Shown piece by piece: positions 15,574 through 15,676 of a stretch of 15,676 nt of DNA. This DNA is from a bacterium (GTDB lineage Bacteria; Gemmatimonadota; Gemmatimonadetes; Gemmatimonadales; Gemmatimonadaceae), in NCBI GenBank assembly GCA_021802745.1, contig JAJZRK010000060.1, positions 1 to 15,676 on the forward strand, written 5' to 3'. The number at the start of each line of letters is the position of its first letter. The stretch's first letter is position 1. The notes beneath the pieces were generated by a model, which was given only the letters and a program-made list of their open reading frames with translations, was not told the DNA's origin and ran no database searches. A program made the position numbers and the translations under genes.

Positions 15574-15676
15574 ATGAAACGAGCCACGCTCTTGCTTGTC
15601 GCGGTGCCAATACTCACTGGCGTGGGTGCGCTGCTGGTGCAAGCGTGTGCTCCGGGAACCGATGACGAACGAAGCG
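15574..15676 (+). CDS. Start of a putative lipoprotein gene (3' end outside window)
   Basis: From ATG 15574 the frame is open to the window edge and encodes MKRATLLLVAVPILTGVGAL followed by LVQACAPGTDDERS. A charged KR, a hydrophobic core and a cysteine preceded by V-Q-A look like a lipoprotein signal peptide, with cleavage before Cys25. No mature domain is visible, so no function can be given. There is no clear ribosome-binding site upstream (the preceding bases are pyrimidine-rich), which is the main doubt. The 136 bases between the sulfatase 3 stop and this start hold only the short palindrome. Confidence 0.42.
   Translation, partial: MKRATLLLVAVPILTGVGALLVQACAPGTDDERS

Noticed and set aside
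14214..15617. A 467-codon minus-strand open frame opposite sulfatase 3
   Set aside because: It is antisense to a conserved sulfatase. Its first residues (KSKGRWKFGRKEEDPAVFAR) look protein-like, but I recognise no family.

Overview
The window is GC-rich bacterial DNA that looks like a sulfated-glycan utilisation region. A SusC/SusD-type outer-membrane uptake pair, three formylglycine sulfatases and a radical-SAM sulfatase maturase are typical of Bacteroidota, Planctomycetota and Gemmatimonadota. The high GC content, GTG/TTG starts and RagB/SusD proteins ending in an NPxNPCG-like tail make me favour Gemmatimonadota or a similar soil/aquatic lineage. That is inference; no marker gene is present.

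Left part (1-2760, all + strand): the 3' end of an AmmeMemoRadiSam-type radical SAM gene (amrS), a complete ammonia-dependent asparagine synthetase (asnA), and a membrane-anchored serine alpha/beta-hydrolase. These look like housekeeping or unrelated genes. A short stretch at about 2774-2875 reads like the C-terminal tail of a DDE transposase.

Centre (3025-8495, + strand): a compact run of a SusC-like TonB-dependent receptor, a SusD-like lipoprotein and a secreted GH18-family glycoside hydrolase, with gaps of about 9 and 38 bases. It is followed by 756 bases without an intact gene (8496-9251). That gap holds a clear remnant of an IS91-type (Y2) transposase C-terminus and, less certainly, the last residues of a decayed sulfatase.

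Right part (9252-15437): sulfatase 1 (+, Tat-like signal, C-S-A-S-R core), then on the - strand a two-gene unit of sulfatase 2 (Tat-like signal, C-T-P-A-R) and the anaerobic-type sulfatase maturase (11 bases apart). Divergent from that unit is sulfatase 3 (+, Sec-like signal, C-T-P-S-R, resembling N-acetylglucosamine-6-sulfatases of the S1_11 type). The window ends inside what may be a new lipoprotein gene.

Likely joint role (inference): the receptor pair imports sulfated amino-sugar oligosaccharides, GH18 cuts the chain at GlcNAc links, the sulfatases remove sulfate esters, and the maturase converts the active-site cysteine of all three sulfatases to formylglycine. Remnants of two different transposases bracket the SusC-SusD-GH18 block, which suggests the uptake module arrived by transfer. 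No tRNA, rRNA or CRISPR array was seen. I did not find a wholly unknown system. The most notable points are the combination itself, the mix of Tat and Sec sulfatases sharing one maturase, the unusual GH18 active-site motif and the decayed mobile/sulfatase debris.
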